Source: Sphingomonas kaistensis
GTDB lineage: Bacteria; Pseudomonadota; Alphaproteobacteria; Sphingomonadales; Sphingomonadaceae
DNA: 64,000 bases
Assembly (NCBI RefSeq): GCF_036884275.1
Contig: NZ_CP145607.1
Span: 744,001-808,000, forward strand
Direction of reading: 5' to 3'
Positions within the stretch are counted from its first letter, which is position 1. Every line of letters begins with the position of its first letter. The position numbers and the translations under genes were made by a program. The notes beneath the pieces were generated by a model that was given only the letters and a program-made list of their open reading frames with translations, did not search any database and was not told the DNA's origin. Below, in pieces: positions 26,815 to 37,749 of this stretch.

Positions 26815-26982
26815 ATGCCGCGCCCGAAAAATCTCAAGCCACCCGCTTATCTCAGCAAGTCGCCCCCGGTGCCCGAGCCAGAACCCGCCGAGCCCGCGCC
26901 GCCGCCCGCCGGCGACAAGCCGCGGCTCGATCCCACGCGCTACGGCGATTGGGAGAAGAAGGGAATCGCGTGGGATTTCTAA
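26815..26982 (+). CDS. DUF1674 / SDHAF4-like protein (succinate dehydrogenase assembly factor)
   Basis: 55 residues. The C-terminal motif [17 protein letters not shown] is the DUF1674 signature, the family of mitochondrial SDHAF4, which helps flavinylated SdhA assemble into succinate dehydrogenase. A Pro/Glu-rich linker precedes it. The 168-bp gene lies between rsmB and gpsA; its last four bases overlap the convergent gpsA stop. The ATG 26815 is the natural start. No sdh genes are near. Confidence 0.85.
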   Translation: MPRPKNLKPPAYLSKSPPVPEPEPAEPAPPPAGDKPRLDPTRYGDWEKKGIAWDF

Positions 26983-27956
26983 TGCCTTTCGAGGCGTAGG
27001 GGACGAGCGAGCAGCCGCTCCAGCACCGCATCGACGCTGGCACGGCCTGACAGCAGATCGTCCACCGCCGCGACGATCGGCATGTCGACACCTTCCTGTT
27101 CGGACAAGCGGCGCAGGACCGGCGCGGTGAATGCGCCTTCGGCGACGGTGCGGCGGTCGGCCATCAACTCGGCCGCCGGGCGGCCTTGGCCGAGCCCCTT
27201 GCCGAGCGAGAAATTGCGGCTGCTGGTCGAGGAGCAGGTGAGCACCAAATCGCCGAGCCCCGACAGGCCCGCAAGCGTTTCCGCCCGGGCGCCGCGGGCG
27301 AGGCCGAAGCGGGTCATTTCGGCGAAACCGCGCGCAATCAGGGCGGCGCGGGCATTCTGTCCCAGACCGCGGCCCTCGACCACGCCGCAGGCGATTGCCA
27401 ACACGTTCTTGACTGCCCCGCCGACTTCCGCCCCGGCGACGTCGTCGCTGAGGTAGATGCGGAAGGAGGGCCGGGCGAGGCGGGCGCGGATCGCTTCGGC
27501 TTCGGCTTCGATCTCGGCTGCGAGGGTCAGCGCGGTCGGCAATCCCGCCGCTACCTCATGCGCGAAGGTCGGACCGGACAGCACCATCACCGCAGCATCG
27601 CGGCAGGTTTCCCGCGCGACCTGATGCAGCAATTGGCCGCTGGCTTCCTCAATGCCCTTGGAACAGAGCAGCAGCGCCTTGGGACAGCCCGGCGCGGTTT
27701 CCAGCACCTGCCGCATGTGCTGCGCGGGGGTGACGACCAGCCAGACGTCGCAAGAGGCTAGGTCGGAGAGGTCGGCGGTCGGCCGGATCGCGTTCGACAA
27801 CGGCACGCCCGGCAGGAACAGCGCGTTTTCGCGCGTGTCGGCGATGCTGGCGGCGACTTCGGGCTCGCGTGCCCACAGCAGGGTCTCGCCGCCCTGCGCC
27901 GCGACTTGCGCCAGCGCGGTGCCCCACGCGCCGCCACCGATCACTCCGACCTTCAT
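26979..27956 (-). CDS. gpsA: NAD(P)H-dependent glycerol-3-phosphate dehydrogenase
   Basis: 325 residues from ATG 27956. N-terminal [10 protein letters not shown] binds the cofactor. Further landmarks are [16 protein letters not shown], the catalytic-Lys region [10 protein letters not shown], and Leu-Gly-Asp-Leu-Val-Leu-Thr-Cys. It reduces dihydroxyacetone phosphate to sn-glycerol 3-phosphate for phospholipid synthesis. The ATG overlaps the tsaD stop (ATGA), so the two genes form an operon. Confidence 0.97.
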   Translation of the reverse strand: MKVGVIGGGAWGTALAQVAAQGGETLLWAREPEVAASIADTRENALFLPGVPLSNAIRPTADLSDLASCDVWLVVTPAQHMRQVLETAPGCPKALLLCSKGIEEASGQLLHQVARETCRDAAVMVLSGPTFAHEVAAGLPTALTLAAEIEAEAEAIRARLARPSFRIYLSDDVAGAEVGGAVKNVLAIACGVVEGRGLGQNARAALIARGFAEMTRFGLARGARAETLAGLSGLGDLVLTCSSTSSRNFSLGKGLGQGRPAAELMADRRTVAEGAFTAPVLRRLSEQEGVDMPIVAAVDDLLSGRASVDAVLERLLARPLRLERH

Positions 27957-28984
27957 GCCTTCACTCCTGCCCCGCGCACGGCTTCGGCGCTCTCGTCCAG
28001 CGGCCAGCGCGCCCGGGCCGGGGCGTCGAGCCCATCGACCAAGCCTTCCGCGAACCGTTCCGCCCCGGCCCAGGCGATCATGGCGGCATTGTCGGTGCAC
28101 AGCCAGCCCGGCGGGACCGAGAAAGCGCGGCCCTGCTCGGCTGCGAGGTCCTCGAGCGCCGCGCGAACCACCGAATTGGCCGCGACCCCGCCTGCGACCA
28201 CCAGCGCCGGCGCGTCGCTGACGGCCAGTGCGCGGCGGGTGCGATCGATGAAGCAATCGACCACCGCCTGCTGGAAGCTCGCGGCGATATCGGCGGGCTT
28301 ATGCGTGCCGGCGGCGACCGCGCGCTGCACTGCGCTCTTGAGTCCGGCGAAAGAGAAATGCGGTTCGGCGCTTCCGAGCAGTGGCCGGGGCAGCGGCACG
28401 GCGCGCGGATCGCCGTCCTTTGCCAGCGCTTCGATCGCCGGGCCACCGGGGTAGGGCAGGCCGAGAAGCTTGGCCGCCTTGTCGAAGGCTTCGCCAGCGG
28501 CATCGTCGATGGTAGTGCCAAGCCGGCGATAGTCGCCGACCCCGCGCACTTCGAGCAATTGGCAATGTCCGCCGCTGGCCAGCAGCAGGAGGTAGGGAAA
28601 GCCGAGCGCGGGATCGACCAGTCGCGGCGACAGCGCATGGCCTTCGAGATGATTGACCGCGACCAACGGCTTGCCGCTCGCCAGCGCCAGTCCCTTGCCG
28701 GTCAGCAGCCCCACCATGACGCCACCGATCAGCCCCGGTCCGGCGGTGGCGGCGATCGCGTCGACTTGGCTGAGCGCGACGCCGGCCTCGTCCAGCACCT
28801 CGCGCACGAGGCCAGGGAGCACTTCGACGTGCGCCCGCGCGGCGATTTCGGGCACCACGCCGCCGAACGGGGCATGGGCCTGGTTCTGGCCGACCACCCG
28901 TTGCGCAACGATCCGCCGGTCGCTGGTGACCAGCGCCACCGCGCTATCGTCGCAGGAGGATTCAAGGCCGAGGATCAGCGTCAT
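27953..28984 (-). CDS. tsaD: tRNA threonylcarbamoyladenosine synthase subunit TsaD
   Basis: 343 residues from ATG 28984 ([12 protein letters not shown]). The metal-binding motif His-Leu-Glu-Gly-His is near residue 115, and Ala-Ser-Gly-Gly-His, Gly-Gly-Pro-Ala-Ile and Gly-Gly-Val-Ala-Ala-Asn complete the ASKHA-type fold. With TsaB, TsaE and TsaC it makes the t6A37 modification of ANN-decoding tRNAs. It is divergent from hemC across 48 bp, which must hold both promoters. Confidence 0.97.
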   Translation of the reverse strand: MTLILGLESSCDDSAVALVTSDRRIVAQRVVGQNQAHAPFGGVVPEIAARAHVEVLPGLVREVLDEAGVALSQVDAIAATAGPGLIGGVMVGLLTGKGLALASGKPLVAVNHLEGHALSPRLVDPALGFPYLLLLASGGHCQLLEVRGVGDYRRLGTTIDDAAGEAFDKAAKLLGLPYPGGPAIEALAKDGDPRAVPLPRPLLGSAEPHFSFAGLKSAVQRAVAAGTHKPADIAASFQQAVVDCFIDRTRRALAVSDAPALVVAGGVAANSVVRAALEDLAAEQGRAFSVPPGWLCTDNAAMIAWAGAERFAEGLVDGLDAPARARWPLDESAEAVRGAGVKA

Positions 28985-29032
28985 CTGTTGGGGCCTTTGC
29001 GGTTCGCTTGCCGCTCTGGCAAGGGGAAGGCC

Positions 29033-29956
29033 ATGACTTCGCGCCTGCTTGCCGGAACCCGCTCGTCCCCGCTGGCGCTGGCACAGGCCCGCGCCACCGC
29101 CGCCGCGCTGGAAGCCGCTCATGGATGGGAACCGGGTGCGGTTGCGCTGCACGAGGTCCGGACCACCGGTGACAGGGTGCAGGACCGTGCGCTGGCGGAG
29201 ATCGGCGGCAAGGCGCTGTGGACCAAGGAGCTCGACCAGTTCCTGCTGGGCGGCACCACGCAATTGTCGGTGCACAGCTGCAAGGATGTCGAAAGCGAGC
29301 GGCCCGATAACCTCTGCATCGCCGCCTTTCTGCCCCGCGCCGATGTTCGCGACCGGCTGATTGGGGCCCGTTCGATCGAGGCGCTGAGCCAAGGCGCGAA
29401 AGTCGGCACGTCCTCGCCGCGCCGTACCGCGCAATTGCTTCGGCGGCGGCCTGACCTGCAAGTCTCGATCATGCGTGGCAATGTCGCGACGCGGCTCAAT
29501 CACATTGCCAGCGGCGCTTACGAGGCGACCTTTCTCGCCGCCGCCGGGCTCGACCGGCTGGGGATCGAAGAAGGGCGGCCGATCGAGATAGCCGACTTCC
29601 TGCCCGCGCCGGGTCAGGCCGCCATCGCGATCGAATGCCGCAAGGATGATTCGGAAACCCGCGCGCTGTTGAAGGCGATCGACGACAAGCCGACCCGCCG
29701 CGCGGTGACTGCCGAGCGCGCTTTTTGCCGCGGGGTCGGCGGCTCGTGCCATTCGCCGGTCGCGGCGCTGGGGCTGGTCGAAGGCGACGGCAGTCTTTGG
29801 CTTCGCGCCGAATTGCTGAGCAGCGACGGTGCGGCGCATGTCGCCGGCGAAGTCCGCGCGGCGGAAGGCGACGAAGAGGCCGCCGGGCGAGCGCTCGCCG
29901 CCGACCTCCTCGACCGCGCGCCGCCGGAAGTTCGGCTGCTCTTCAATCCCGCGTGA
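29033..29956 (+). CDS. hemC: hydroxymethylbilane synthase (porphobilinogen deaminase)
   Basis: 307 residues from ATG 29033. The N-terminal [10 protein letters not shown], the His-Ser-Cys-Lys-Asp-Val, the Gly-Thr-Ser-Ser-Pro-Arg-Arg and the Arg-Gly-Asn-Val motifs are present. Cys239 in Gly-Gly-Ser-Cys-His-Ser-Pro carries the dipyrromethane cofactor. It condenses four porphobilinogens in haem synthesis. The stop overlaps hemD (GTGA), and an operon of hemC-hemD-membrane protein follows. Confidence 0.97.
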   Translation: MTSRLLAGTRSSPLALAQARATAAALEAAHGWEPGAVALHEVRTTGDRVQDRALAEIGGKALWTKELDQFLLGGTTQLSVHSCKDVESERPDNLCIAAFLPRADVRDRLIGARSIEALSQGAKVGTSSPRRTAQLLRRRPDLQVSIMRGNVATRLNHIASGAYEATFLAAAGLDRLGIEEGRPIEIADFLPAPGQAAIAIECRKDDSETRALLKAIDDKPTRRAVTAERAFCRGVGGSCHSPVAALGLVEGDGSLWLRAELLSSDGAAHVAGEVRAAEGDEEAAGRALAADLLDRAPPEVRLLFNPA

Positions 29957-30600
29957 GACCTCTCGTTGTCCTCCGCCCTGAACCCGGCGCGACCGCGACT
30001 GCCGCGCGCGCTGAAGCGCTGGGCCTGACGGTCTGCCGTCACCCCCTGTTCGCGGCGCAAGCGATCGACTGGACGCTCCCCGACCATCGGTTCGACGGCC
30101 TGCTGCTCACCAGCGCCAACGCCGTGCGCTTCGCCGGACCGCTACCCGCTCTCCCGGCGCATTCCGTAGGCGAAGCGACCGCAGAGGCGGCACGGGCGGC
30201 CCGGCTCGAGGTGCTGACGGTCGGAGAGGCGGGCGTCGAAAGCCTGCTCGATCGTTTGCCGCCCGGGCTGCGCCTCCTTCATCTCGCCGGGGAAGAGCGA
30301 CTTCTGCCCGACGTTCCTCGTCAGCAGATCACTTCCGTCACCGTCTATCGGATGGCGCCCCTTCCACTTCCCGCTTCGTCGCTGCTCGAAGGCGCGGTGG
30401 CGCTGATCCATTCGCCGGCCGCCGGGCGTCGCCTCGCCGAGACAAAAGTGGCGCGGGACCGCGTGCGGGTGGCGGCGATCAGCCCGGCCGCGGCGGCGGC
30501 CTGCGGCTCCGGTTGGGATCGCTGCGAAGCGGCCACTAGCCCCAGCGACGGCGCCTTGCTTTCCCTCGCCGCCAAGCTGTGCGAGGAACAGCGCCGATGA
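29953..30600 (+). CDS. hemD: uroporphyrinogen-III synthase
   Basis: 215 residues from GTG 29953 ([13 protein letters not shown]). Its two-domain beta/alpha layout, the Leu-Thr-Ser-Ala-Asn-Ala-Val-Arg strand and the Thr-Val-Tyr-Arg-Met motif fit HemD, a poorly conserved family; operon position after hemC supports it. It cyclises hydroxymethylbilane with inversion of ring D. Slightly shorter than the common 240-250 residues. Confidence 0.9.
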   Translation: MRPLVVLRPEPGATATAARAEALGLTVCRHPLFAAQAIDWTLPDHRFDGLLLTSANAVRFAGPLPALPAHSVGEATAEAARAARLEVLTVGEAGVESLLDRLPPGLRLLHLAGEERLLPDVPRQQITSVTVYRMAPLPLPASSLLEGAVALIHSPAAGRRLAETKVARDRVRVAAISPAAAAACGSGWDRCEAATSPSDGALLSLAAKLCEEQRR

Positions 30601-31400
30601 CGACCAGCGGCGGACACCGGCGGACGAGCCTTAGCGCTATTCTTCTTGGCACCTTGCTGCTCCTTCTCCTCGGCGGGGCTGTCGCGGTGTGGGCGCTCAA
30701 CCGCTTCCCTGAAGCCGCGCGCCTCGCCGGGCTCCAACCCCCCGCCGACGCCCTCGCCCAGCCGCAGCCGCAACAGATGGGCGCGCTTTCGACCACGACG
30801 GCACTCCCGCCGACCGCCGTCGATTCGCTCCCCGCGACCGAGGCCCGCGTCGCCACCCTCGAAGCCCGGCTGGCGCGGGTCGAAAGCGCCACCACCCGGG
30901 CGGAAAGCTCGGCCGGGCGTGCCGATGCGCTGCTGGTCGCCTTTGCCGCGCGGCGGGCGATCGATCGCGGTGTGGCGCTCGGCTATCTCGAACCCCTGCT
31001 GACCGAACGCTTCGGCCCGACTCACCCGCAGGCGGTGGCGACGATTATCACCGCTTCGCGCCGTCCGGTCCGGCTCGACCAGCTGACCACCGATTTCGCC
31101 CTGCTCGCCCCGCGTCTCAAGGCCGCGCCCGAGAATGCCAGCCTGTGGCAGACCGTGCGGCAGGAAATGGGCAATCTCGTCACCATCCGCCGCGCCGACC
31201 AGCCGAGCCAGCGCCCGGTCGCGACCTTTGATCGTGCGGAAGCGCGGCTGGGCACCGGCCAGGTCGACCAGGCGCTGGCCGAAGCGATGCGCCTGCCGGG
31301 CATTTCGGCCGCGCCCAAATGGGTCGCCGACGCGCGCACCTATATCGCCGCGCACCGCGCACTCGATCAGATCGAGGGCGCAGCGCTGCTCGCTCGCTAG
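30597..31400 (+). CDS. mitofilin/HemX-like inner-membrane protein
   Basis: 267 residues from ATG 30597, overlapping the hemD stop (ATGA). One transmembrane helix lies at about residues 17-38 after a basic N-terminus. Then follow a Pro/Ala/Gln-rich linker, a coiled coil (Thr-Glu-Ala-Arg-Val-Ala-Thr-Leu-Glu-Ala-Arg-Leu) and a helical periplasmic domain. Alphaproteobacteria often carry such a mitofilin-like (COG4223) protein behind hemCD, but the sequence alone does not prove it. A membrane-shape or haem-related role is inference. Confidence 0.75.
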   Translation: MTTSGGHRRTSLSAILLGTLLLLLLGGAVAVWALNRFPEAARLAGLQPPADALAQPQPQQMGALSTTTALPPTAVDSLPATEARVATLEARLARVESATTRAESSAGRADALLVAFAARRAIDRGVALGYLEPLLTERFGPTHPQAVATIITASRRPVRLDQLTTDFALLAPRLKAAPENASLWQTVRQEMGNLVTIRRADQPSQRPVATFDRAEARLGTGQVDQALAEAMRLPGISAAPKWVADARTYIAAHRALDQIEGAALLAR

Positions 31401-31437
31401 ATCATAGTTCGGTTGAGAAGGGCGATCCGAAGGGACC

Positions 31438-31553
31438 GCTGGAGCGGGCGAAGGGATTCGAACCCACAGCGTAGCCCTCCGGGCGGAGCGCTAACAAGAA
31501 TTTCGAGGGTTAGCAGCCGAACGCTGCTGGAGCGGGCGAAGGGATTCGAACCC
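31438..31553. repeat. 28-bp direct repeat of the tRNA-Gly 3' end (att-like)
   Basis: Positions 31438-31465 and 31526-31553 are identical over 28 bases. The second copy is the 3' part of the tRNA-Gly gene (T-arm to CCA, plus two flanking bases). The 60 bases between carry no gene. This resembles the att duplication left by a tRNA-integrating element, or a small local duplication. An inverted repeat GCTAAC ... GTTAGC lies between the copies. Confidence 0.8.
31507..31530 (-). terminator. possible tRNA 3' hairpin
   Basis: On the minus strand, AGCAGC and GCTGCT form a 6-bp stem around a GTTCG loop directly after the tRNA CCA. It could help terminate or process the tRNA transcript. No T-run is present, so this is tentative. 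Confidence 0.3.
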
Positions 31554-31602
31554 TCGACCCCAACCTTGGCAAGGTTGTGCTCTACCCCTGAGCTACGCCC
31601 GC
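31528..31602 (-). tRNA. tRNA-Gly (GCC anticodon), CCA encoded
   Basis: Read on the minus strand from 31602, the 75-base gene has acceptor GCGGGCG pairing with CGCCCGC, a D-arm GCTC-AGGGGTA-GAGC, the anticodon stem AACCT around TTGCCAA with anticodon GCC (31570-31568), the T-arm with GGTTCGAATCC, discriminator T and encoded CCA. It decodes GGC and GGU. It stands alone between the mitofilin-like gene and the thioredoxin gene. A duplicate of its 3' end lies 88 bp further downstream. Confidence 0.96.
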
Positions 31603-31615
31603 TCTGGCGCCATGC

Positions 31616-31634
31616 GACGGCGGCTCGCGCCGTC
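31616..31634. repeat. 7-bp inverted repeat upstream of tRNA-Gly
   Basis: GACGGCG (31616-31622) and CGCCGTC (31628-31634) are exact complements around GCTCG. It lies just upstream of the tRNA on the minus strand, in the 164-bp gap before the thioredoxin gene. It may be part of promoter or processing signals; I see nothing else in this gap. Confidence 0.35.
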
Positions 31635-31766
31635 TGGGTGGGGGCCCGTTAGCAATGGCCATCGGGGCTGGCAACCCTTTCATCGCCATTCGGTTGTGAG
31701 TCTTGGCGGAAGGGGGCAGCCGGCCCATATGCCCGCCAGCACCATTGGGAAGGAAGCACCAGACAC

Positions 31767-32672
31767 GTGGCCACTCTTGGAATGAGCGCTGAAGAACGCG
31801 AAGCGATTCGCAGCTTCCAGGAGCGGGTGCTTCAGCCCTCCCTCGACAAGCTGGTCATCCTCGACTTCTGGGCGGAATGGTGCGGGCCCTGCAAGCAGCT
31901 CGGCCCCGTGCTCGAAAAGGTCGCGGCCGATTATGCCGACAAGGGCGTGGTGCTGGTCAAGGTCGACGTCGACGAGGAAAAGGTCGTCGCCGCGCAGTTC
32001 CAAATCCGCTCGATCCCGACCGTCTACGCCATCTTCGGCGGACAGCCGGTCGCCGACCTGACGCAATATCGGAGCGAAGGGCAGATCAAGCGCGTGCTCG
32101 ACCAGTTGCTCGGCCAATTGCCGGTCAAGGGCGAAGCGCAGGCGCTGGAAGCCGAGATCGAGCCGCTGATCGCGATGGGCGAAGAGGTTCTTGCGGGCGG
32201 AGATGCCGAGCGGGCCGAGAATATCTTCCGCCAGATCGCCGAGATGGATCCCGATCATCCCGAGGTCGCCGGTGGTCTTGCCCGCGCGCTGATCGCGCTG
32301 GGTCGCGCGGACGAGGCGAGGGCGGTGCTCGACGGCCTGCCCGAGACCGCACAGAGTGACGCCGCCGTGGCGCGCGCGCGCGCCGCGCTCGACATCGCGG
32401 CGGCGCCGGCGGTGGATACCGCGGGGCTCGAACAGCGCCTCGCCGCCAATCCCGACGATCACGAAGCGCGGATGGAGCTGGCCAATGCGCTGATGGCCGC
32501 CGGTCGCCGCGACGAAGCCGCCGACGCCTTGCTCGAGGTCGTCAGCCGCGATCGTAATTGGAACGAGGGCGCGGCGCGGACGCGCTTTCTCCAGTTGCTC
32601 GAAGCGCAGGGGTTGGAAGACCCGTGGGCACGCAGCCAGCGCCGCCGCCTGTCGGCCCTGCTGTTCACGTGA
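31767..32672 (+). CDS. thioredoxin-like co-chaperone YbbN/CnoX family
   Basis: 301 residues from GTG 31767. A thioredoxin domain (about 10-115) has Trp-Cys-Gly-Pro-Cys-Lys-Gln with both redox cysteines and cis-Pro in Ser-Ile-Pro-Thr-Val. A TPR-rich C-terminal part follows, with repeated Asp-Glu-Ala, Ala-Arg-Ala and Asn-Pro-Asp-Asp-His units. This is the YbbN/CnoX layout; unlike E. coli CnoX, which lacks an active CxxC, alphaproteobacterial forms keep it. Likely protects or passes substrates to GroEL in the cytosol. The stop overlaps the next gene (GTGA). Confidence 0.9.
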   Translation: MATLGMSAEEREAIRSFQERVLQPSLDKLVILDFWAEWCGPCKQLGPVLEKVAADYADKGVVLVKVDVDEEKVVAAQFQIRSIPTVYAIFGGQPVADLTQYRSEGQIKRVLDQLLGQLPVKGEAQALEAEIEPLIAMGEEVLAGGDAERAENIFRQIAEMDPDHPEVAGGLARALIALGRADEARAVLDGLPETAQSDAAVARARAALDIAAAPAVDTAGLEQRLAANPDDHEARMELANALMAAGRRDEAADALLEVVSRDRNWNEGAARTRFLQLLEAQGLEDPWARSQRRRLSALLFT

Positions 32673-33310
32673 GCGCGGCGCCCCTTCGCTTACCCTTGTT
32701 CCCGCTCGGCGGGGCGATCCTGTTTCCGCGCAGCCACCTGCCGCTGCACATCTTCGAACCGCGTTATCGCCAGATGGTCGAGGATGCGGTGGCCGGCGGC
32801 GGGCTGATCGGGATGATCCAGCCCAAGGCGCTGCCCGACGACGGGCTCGGCAATCCTGAACTCTACCGGGTGGGCTGCATCGGCGAGATCGTCGGCATGG
32901 AAGAACTCAGTGACGGGCGCTTCAACATCGTGCTGCAAGGCACCACCCGCTTTCGCCTGATTGCCGAGGCCGACGTCGGAACGCCCTATCGCCAGGCCGA
33001 CGTCGTGCCGGGCGAGGATGCCGAGAACGAACCCGATGCGCTACCGTCGGTGCTGCGCGCCGCGGTCGAGCAGGAAGCGCGCCTGCTGGGTGACGCCATG
33101 GGGCTGACCGTAGACTGGGAAGCGGTCGAGCGGCTCGACGACGAGATGTTGGTCAACGCCATCGCCCAGGTCGCGCCGTTCGACGGTGGGGCCAAGCAGG
33201 CTCTGCTCGAGGAAGAAGAACTGCCGACCCGCGCCGAGCTGCTCATCCAGCTCATGCAGTTCCTGCGGCTGGCGCAGGGCGGCGGCGACGTCAGCCCGCG
33301 GATGCAATAG
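32669..33310 (+). CDS. Lon N-terminal-domain (substrate-binding) protein
   Basis: 213 residues from GTG 32669. It opens with Leu-Arg-Leu-Pro-Leu-Phe-Pro-Leu-Gly-Gly-Ala-Ile-Leu-Phe-Pro and has His-Ile-Phe-Glu-Pro-Arg-Tyr and Gly-Thr-Thr-Arg-Phe-Arg, the hallmarks of the Lon N-terminal PUA-like domain. It has no ATPase or protease domain. Stand-alone versions are widespread and of uncertain role, possibly adaptor-like. Translationally coupled to the YbbN-like gene, which hints at a shared role in protein quality control. Confidence 0.9.
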   Translation: MSAAPLRLPLFPLGGAILFPRSHLPLHIFEPRYRQMVEDAVAGGGLIGMIQPKALPDDGLGNPELYRVGCIGEIVGMEELSDGRFNIVLQGTTRFRLIAEADVGTPYRQADVVPGEDAENEPDALPSVLRAAVEQEARLLGDAMGLTVDWEAVERLDDEMLVNAIAQVAPFDGGAKQALLEEEELPTRAELLIQLMQFLRLAQGGGDVSPRMQ

Positions 33311-33313
33311 GCC

Positions 33314-34549
33314 TTACAGCGCTTCGCCCGACAGCAATCTAGGGAGATCGCCACTGTTCCCGCGTGCGGCGGCGTTGAGCTTGTGCTTGAGCGGGCCCAG
33401 CCGGTCGACCACTCCCATCCCCAGACGCCGCACCATCGACGCCGCCTTGCCGGGTACGCCGTAGAGCCGGGTCAGCCCGTCGGTCGCCAGTGCCACGCTG
33501 AAGGCGTCGAGCGCGCGCCAGCGCTGATAGCGGGCGAGCAGCTGCGCGTCGCCGAGGTCGAGCCCCAGCCGTGCGCCATCGACCATTACCTCGGCCAGCG
33601 CCGCGGCATCGCGAAAGCCGAGATTGACGCCCTGCCCGGCGATCGGGTGGATCGCATGCGCCGCGTCGCCGACGAGCGCCAGTCGGCGGTCAGTGATCCG
33701 GGTCGCATGGTGAAAACCGAGTGGATAGGAGGAGCGCGGCGTCAGCAGGCGGATGTCGCCCAAAAATCCGCCCATCGCCGCCTGCGCTTCGGCCGCGAAC
33801 GCCGTGTCGTCGAGCTTCAGCAGCCCCGCCGCCTTGTCGTTGGCGATCGACCAGACCAGTGCGGAACGGTGCGTGCCGTCGGCGAGGTCGGTCATCGGCA
33901 GCAGCGCGAAGGGGCCGGCGGGATAGAAGATTTCGTAGGCAATCTGCTCGTGCGGGCGTTCGTGCGCGAGGGTCGAGACGATCGCGGTGTGCTTGTACGA
34001 CCAGCGCGCCATGCGGATGCCCGCGGCCTCGCGGCTCGGCGACCGGCGACCCTCGGCCCCGACGATTAGCGGCGCCGCATATTCACGCCCGTCCTCCAGC
34101 CGCACCCGACCCGAGAAATCGTCTAGCACGACTTCTGCGATTCTGGCCTTCCAGCACAGCGAGATATTCGCTCCCGCCTCGGCCCGCGCCAGCAGCGCGG
34201 CGCGCAGGTGGCGATTCTCGTGCATCACGCCCAAGGGCTCGCCATCCTCGCCCGGTTCAAAGGTCAGGCCGCCGGGCGCCAGACCGTCGGCGACGCGGAT
34301 CGCACCGATCGGGCAGCCCTCCGCGGCCAGGTGATCGAGCACACCGATCTGGCGGAACATCCGCATGCTGGAGGACGATACGGCGGTGGTGCGGCCGTCG
34401 AACGCCACGTCCTTGCGGCTGTCGGGATCGGCCGGATCGACGATCACCGAGCGCAGCCCCGCGCTGTCCAGCGCCGCGGCGAGGGCCAGTCCGACCAGCC
34501 CTCCGCCGAGGATGATGACGTCCGAATGCACCTGCTGATCCTGTGTCAT
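33314..34549 (-). CDS. UbiH/UbiF/Coq6 family FAD-dependent hydroxylase
   Basis: 411 residues. FAD site Ile-Leu-Gly-Gly-Gly-Leu-Val-Gly near residue 15, the Arg-Thr-Thr-Ala-Val strand, and Gly-Asp-Ala-Ala-His-Ala-Ile-His-Pro-Ile-Ala-Gly-Gln-Gly-Val-Asn-Leu-Gly near 290. This is the aromatic hydroxylase family of ubiquinone synthesis; the ring position modified cannot be told from sequence. It may work with the COQ9-like protein encoded at 39830. It is convergent with the Lon-domain gene and divergent from ftsK. Confidence 0.9.
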   Translation of the reverse strand: MTQDQQVHSDVIILGGGLVGLALAAALDSAGLRSVIVDPADPDSRKDVAFDGRTTAVSSSSMRMFRQIGVLDHLAAEGCPIGAIRVADGLAPGGLTFEPGEDGEPLGVMHENRHLRAALLARAEAGANISLCWKARIAEVVLDDFSGRVRLEDGREYAAPLIVGAEGRRSPSREAAGIRMARWSYKHTAIVSTLAHERPHEQIAYEIFYPAGPFALLPMTDLADGTHRSALVWSIANDKAAGLLKLDDTAFAAEAQAAMGGFLGDIRLLTPRSSYPLGFHHATRITDRRLALVGDAAHAIHPIAGQGVNLGFRDAAALAEVMVDGARLGLDLGDAQLLARYQRWRALDAFSVALATDGLTRLYGVPGKAASMVRRLGMGVVDRLGPLKHKLNAAARGNSGDLPRLLSGEAL

Positions 34550-34660
34550 GGAAGCCGCATGTAGGCGCTCTGCTTCACCTCGTCATCCTTGACCATGGAC
34601 CGGGGCGACAGGCACAAGGAGAGAACAGGCACACACCGGGCGGGACAGGCACGTACGATC

Positions 34661-37003
<2,343 letters not shown>

Positions 37004-37008
37004 CCCAC

Positions 37009-37086
37009 CGTCATCCCGGCGCAGGCCGGGATCTCAGACGGCGCAGCGCAAGATCGCAGGAGGCCTCGGGTCCCGCCGGGGCGACG
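37009..37086. repeat. dispersed inverted-repeat element, copy 2 (right arm degraded)
   Basis: The left arm (37009-37035) closely matches the other copies; the right arm (about 37061-37086) has lost part of its core. It lies between the convergent ftsK and SOUL genes. Confidence 0.7.
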
Positions 37087-37089
37087 CCA

Positions 37090-37734
37090 TCAGCTCAGCG
37101 CCAACAGCACCTCGTTGCGGCGCAGCGGCGGCGGGATCATCGGCGAATTGTAGAATGCATATTCCGGCTCGCACTTGATCGCGTCCTCGCCATGCCGCTT
37201 GAGCCAGCCGCGCAGCCGGTCCTCCGCAGCCTGCAGCCGATCGTCATGCGCGGTGCCGTGGAAGGTCGCCGCGCCCACGCGCCGAGCGGGCACGTCGATG
37301 ATCGTCACACCTTCCGGCGGCTCGGGCACGTCATGGCCTTCGGGCATCACGAACCGCACGCGCCAGCCGCCTTCGACCTCGTCGTCGAAGCGCGGCGGAT
37401 CGCTCGCCATCGGATTGCCCGCATCCTGCATCACCGGCACGGTCATCGGCAATTTCTCGCCCGGCCGCGACTTGGCGAAGATATAGTCAGCAAGGATCTG
37501 GAAGCCCTTGCTCAGCGCTTCCTTGCGCGGACCCGAAACCACCGTCTCGGCGACCCTGATCGCGGGGTAACTGCGGATCTGGAGGTCGCCGTCGCTGACC
37601 AAGGTCCGGTAATCGGGCCCCGGTGTCGCCTTTTCCTGAAGGACGTAGGCGACGCCGAGCCCGACGAGGGTAGCCGCCGCGACCGCGCCGGCGGCTTTCC
37701 AGTTCACGCGAGTGTTGGTTGATGCTTTTGCCAT
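37090..37734 (-). CDS. SOUL family haem-binding protein
   Basis: 214 residues. An N-terminal hydrophobic segment (about 13-31) is a signal anchor. The SOUL domain follows with Leu-Gln-Ile-Arg-Ser-Tyr-Pro, Ala-Glu-Thr-Val-Val, Gly-Phe-Gln-Ile-Leu-Ala-Asp-Tyr-Ile and Met-Thr-Val-Pro-Val. Eukaryotic SOUL/HEBP proteins bind haem or tetrapyrroles; bacterial roles are not settled. Convergent with ftsK and 15 bp from the upstream ene-reductase on the same strand. Confidence 0.9.
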   Translation of the reverse strand: MAKASTNTRVNWKAAGAVAAATLVGLGVAYVLQEKATPGPDYRTLVSDGDLQIRSYPAIRVAETVVSGPRKEALSKGFQILADYIFAKSRPGEKLPMTVPVMQDAGNPMASDPPRFDDEVEGGWRVRFVMPEGHDVPEPPEGVTIIDVPARRVGAATFHGTAHDDRLQAAEDRLRGWLKRHGEDAIKCEPEYAFYNSPMIPPPLRRNEVLLALS

Positions 37735-37749
37735 GACGGCGACAAAGGT

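Noticed and set aside
31438..31527. Possible second tRNA (type II, Ser-like) beside tRNA-Gly
   Set aside because: Only the 3' third resembles a tRNA and is copied from tRNA-Gly; there is no 5' acceptor strand or D-arm to pair with it.
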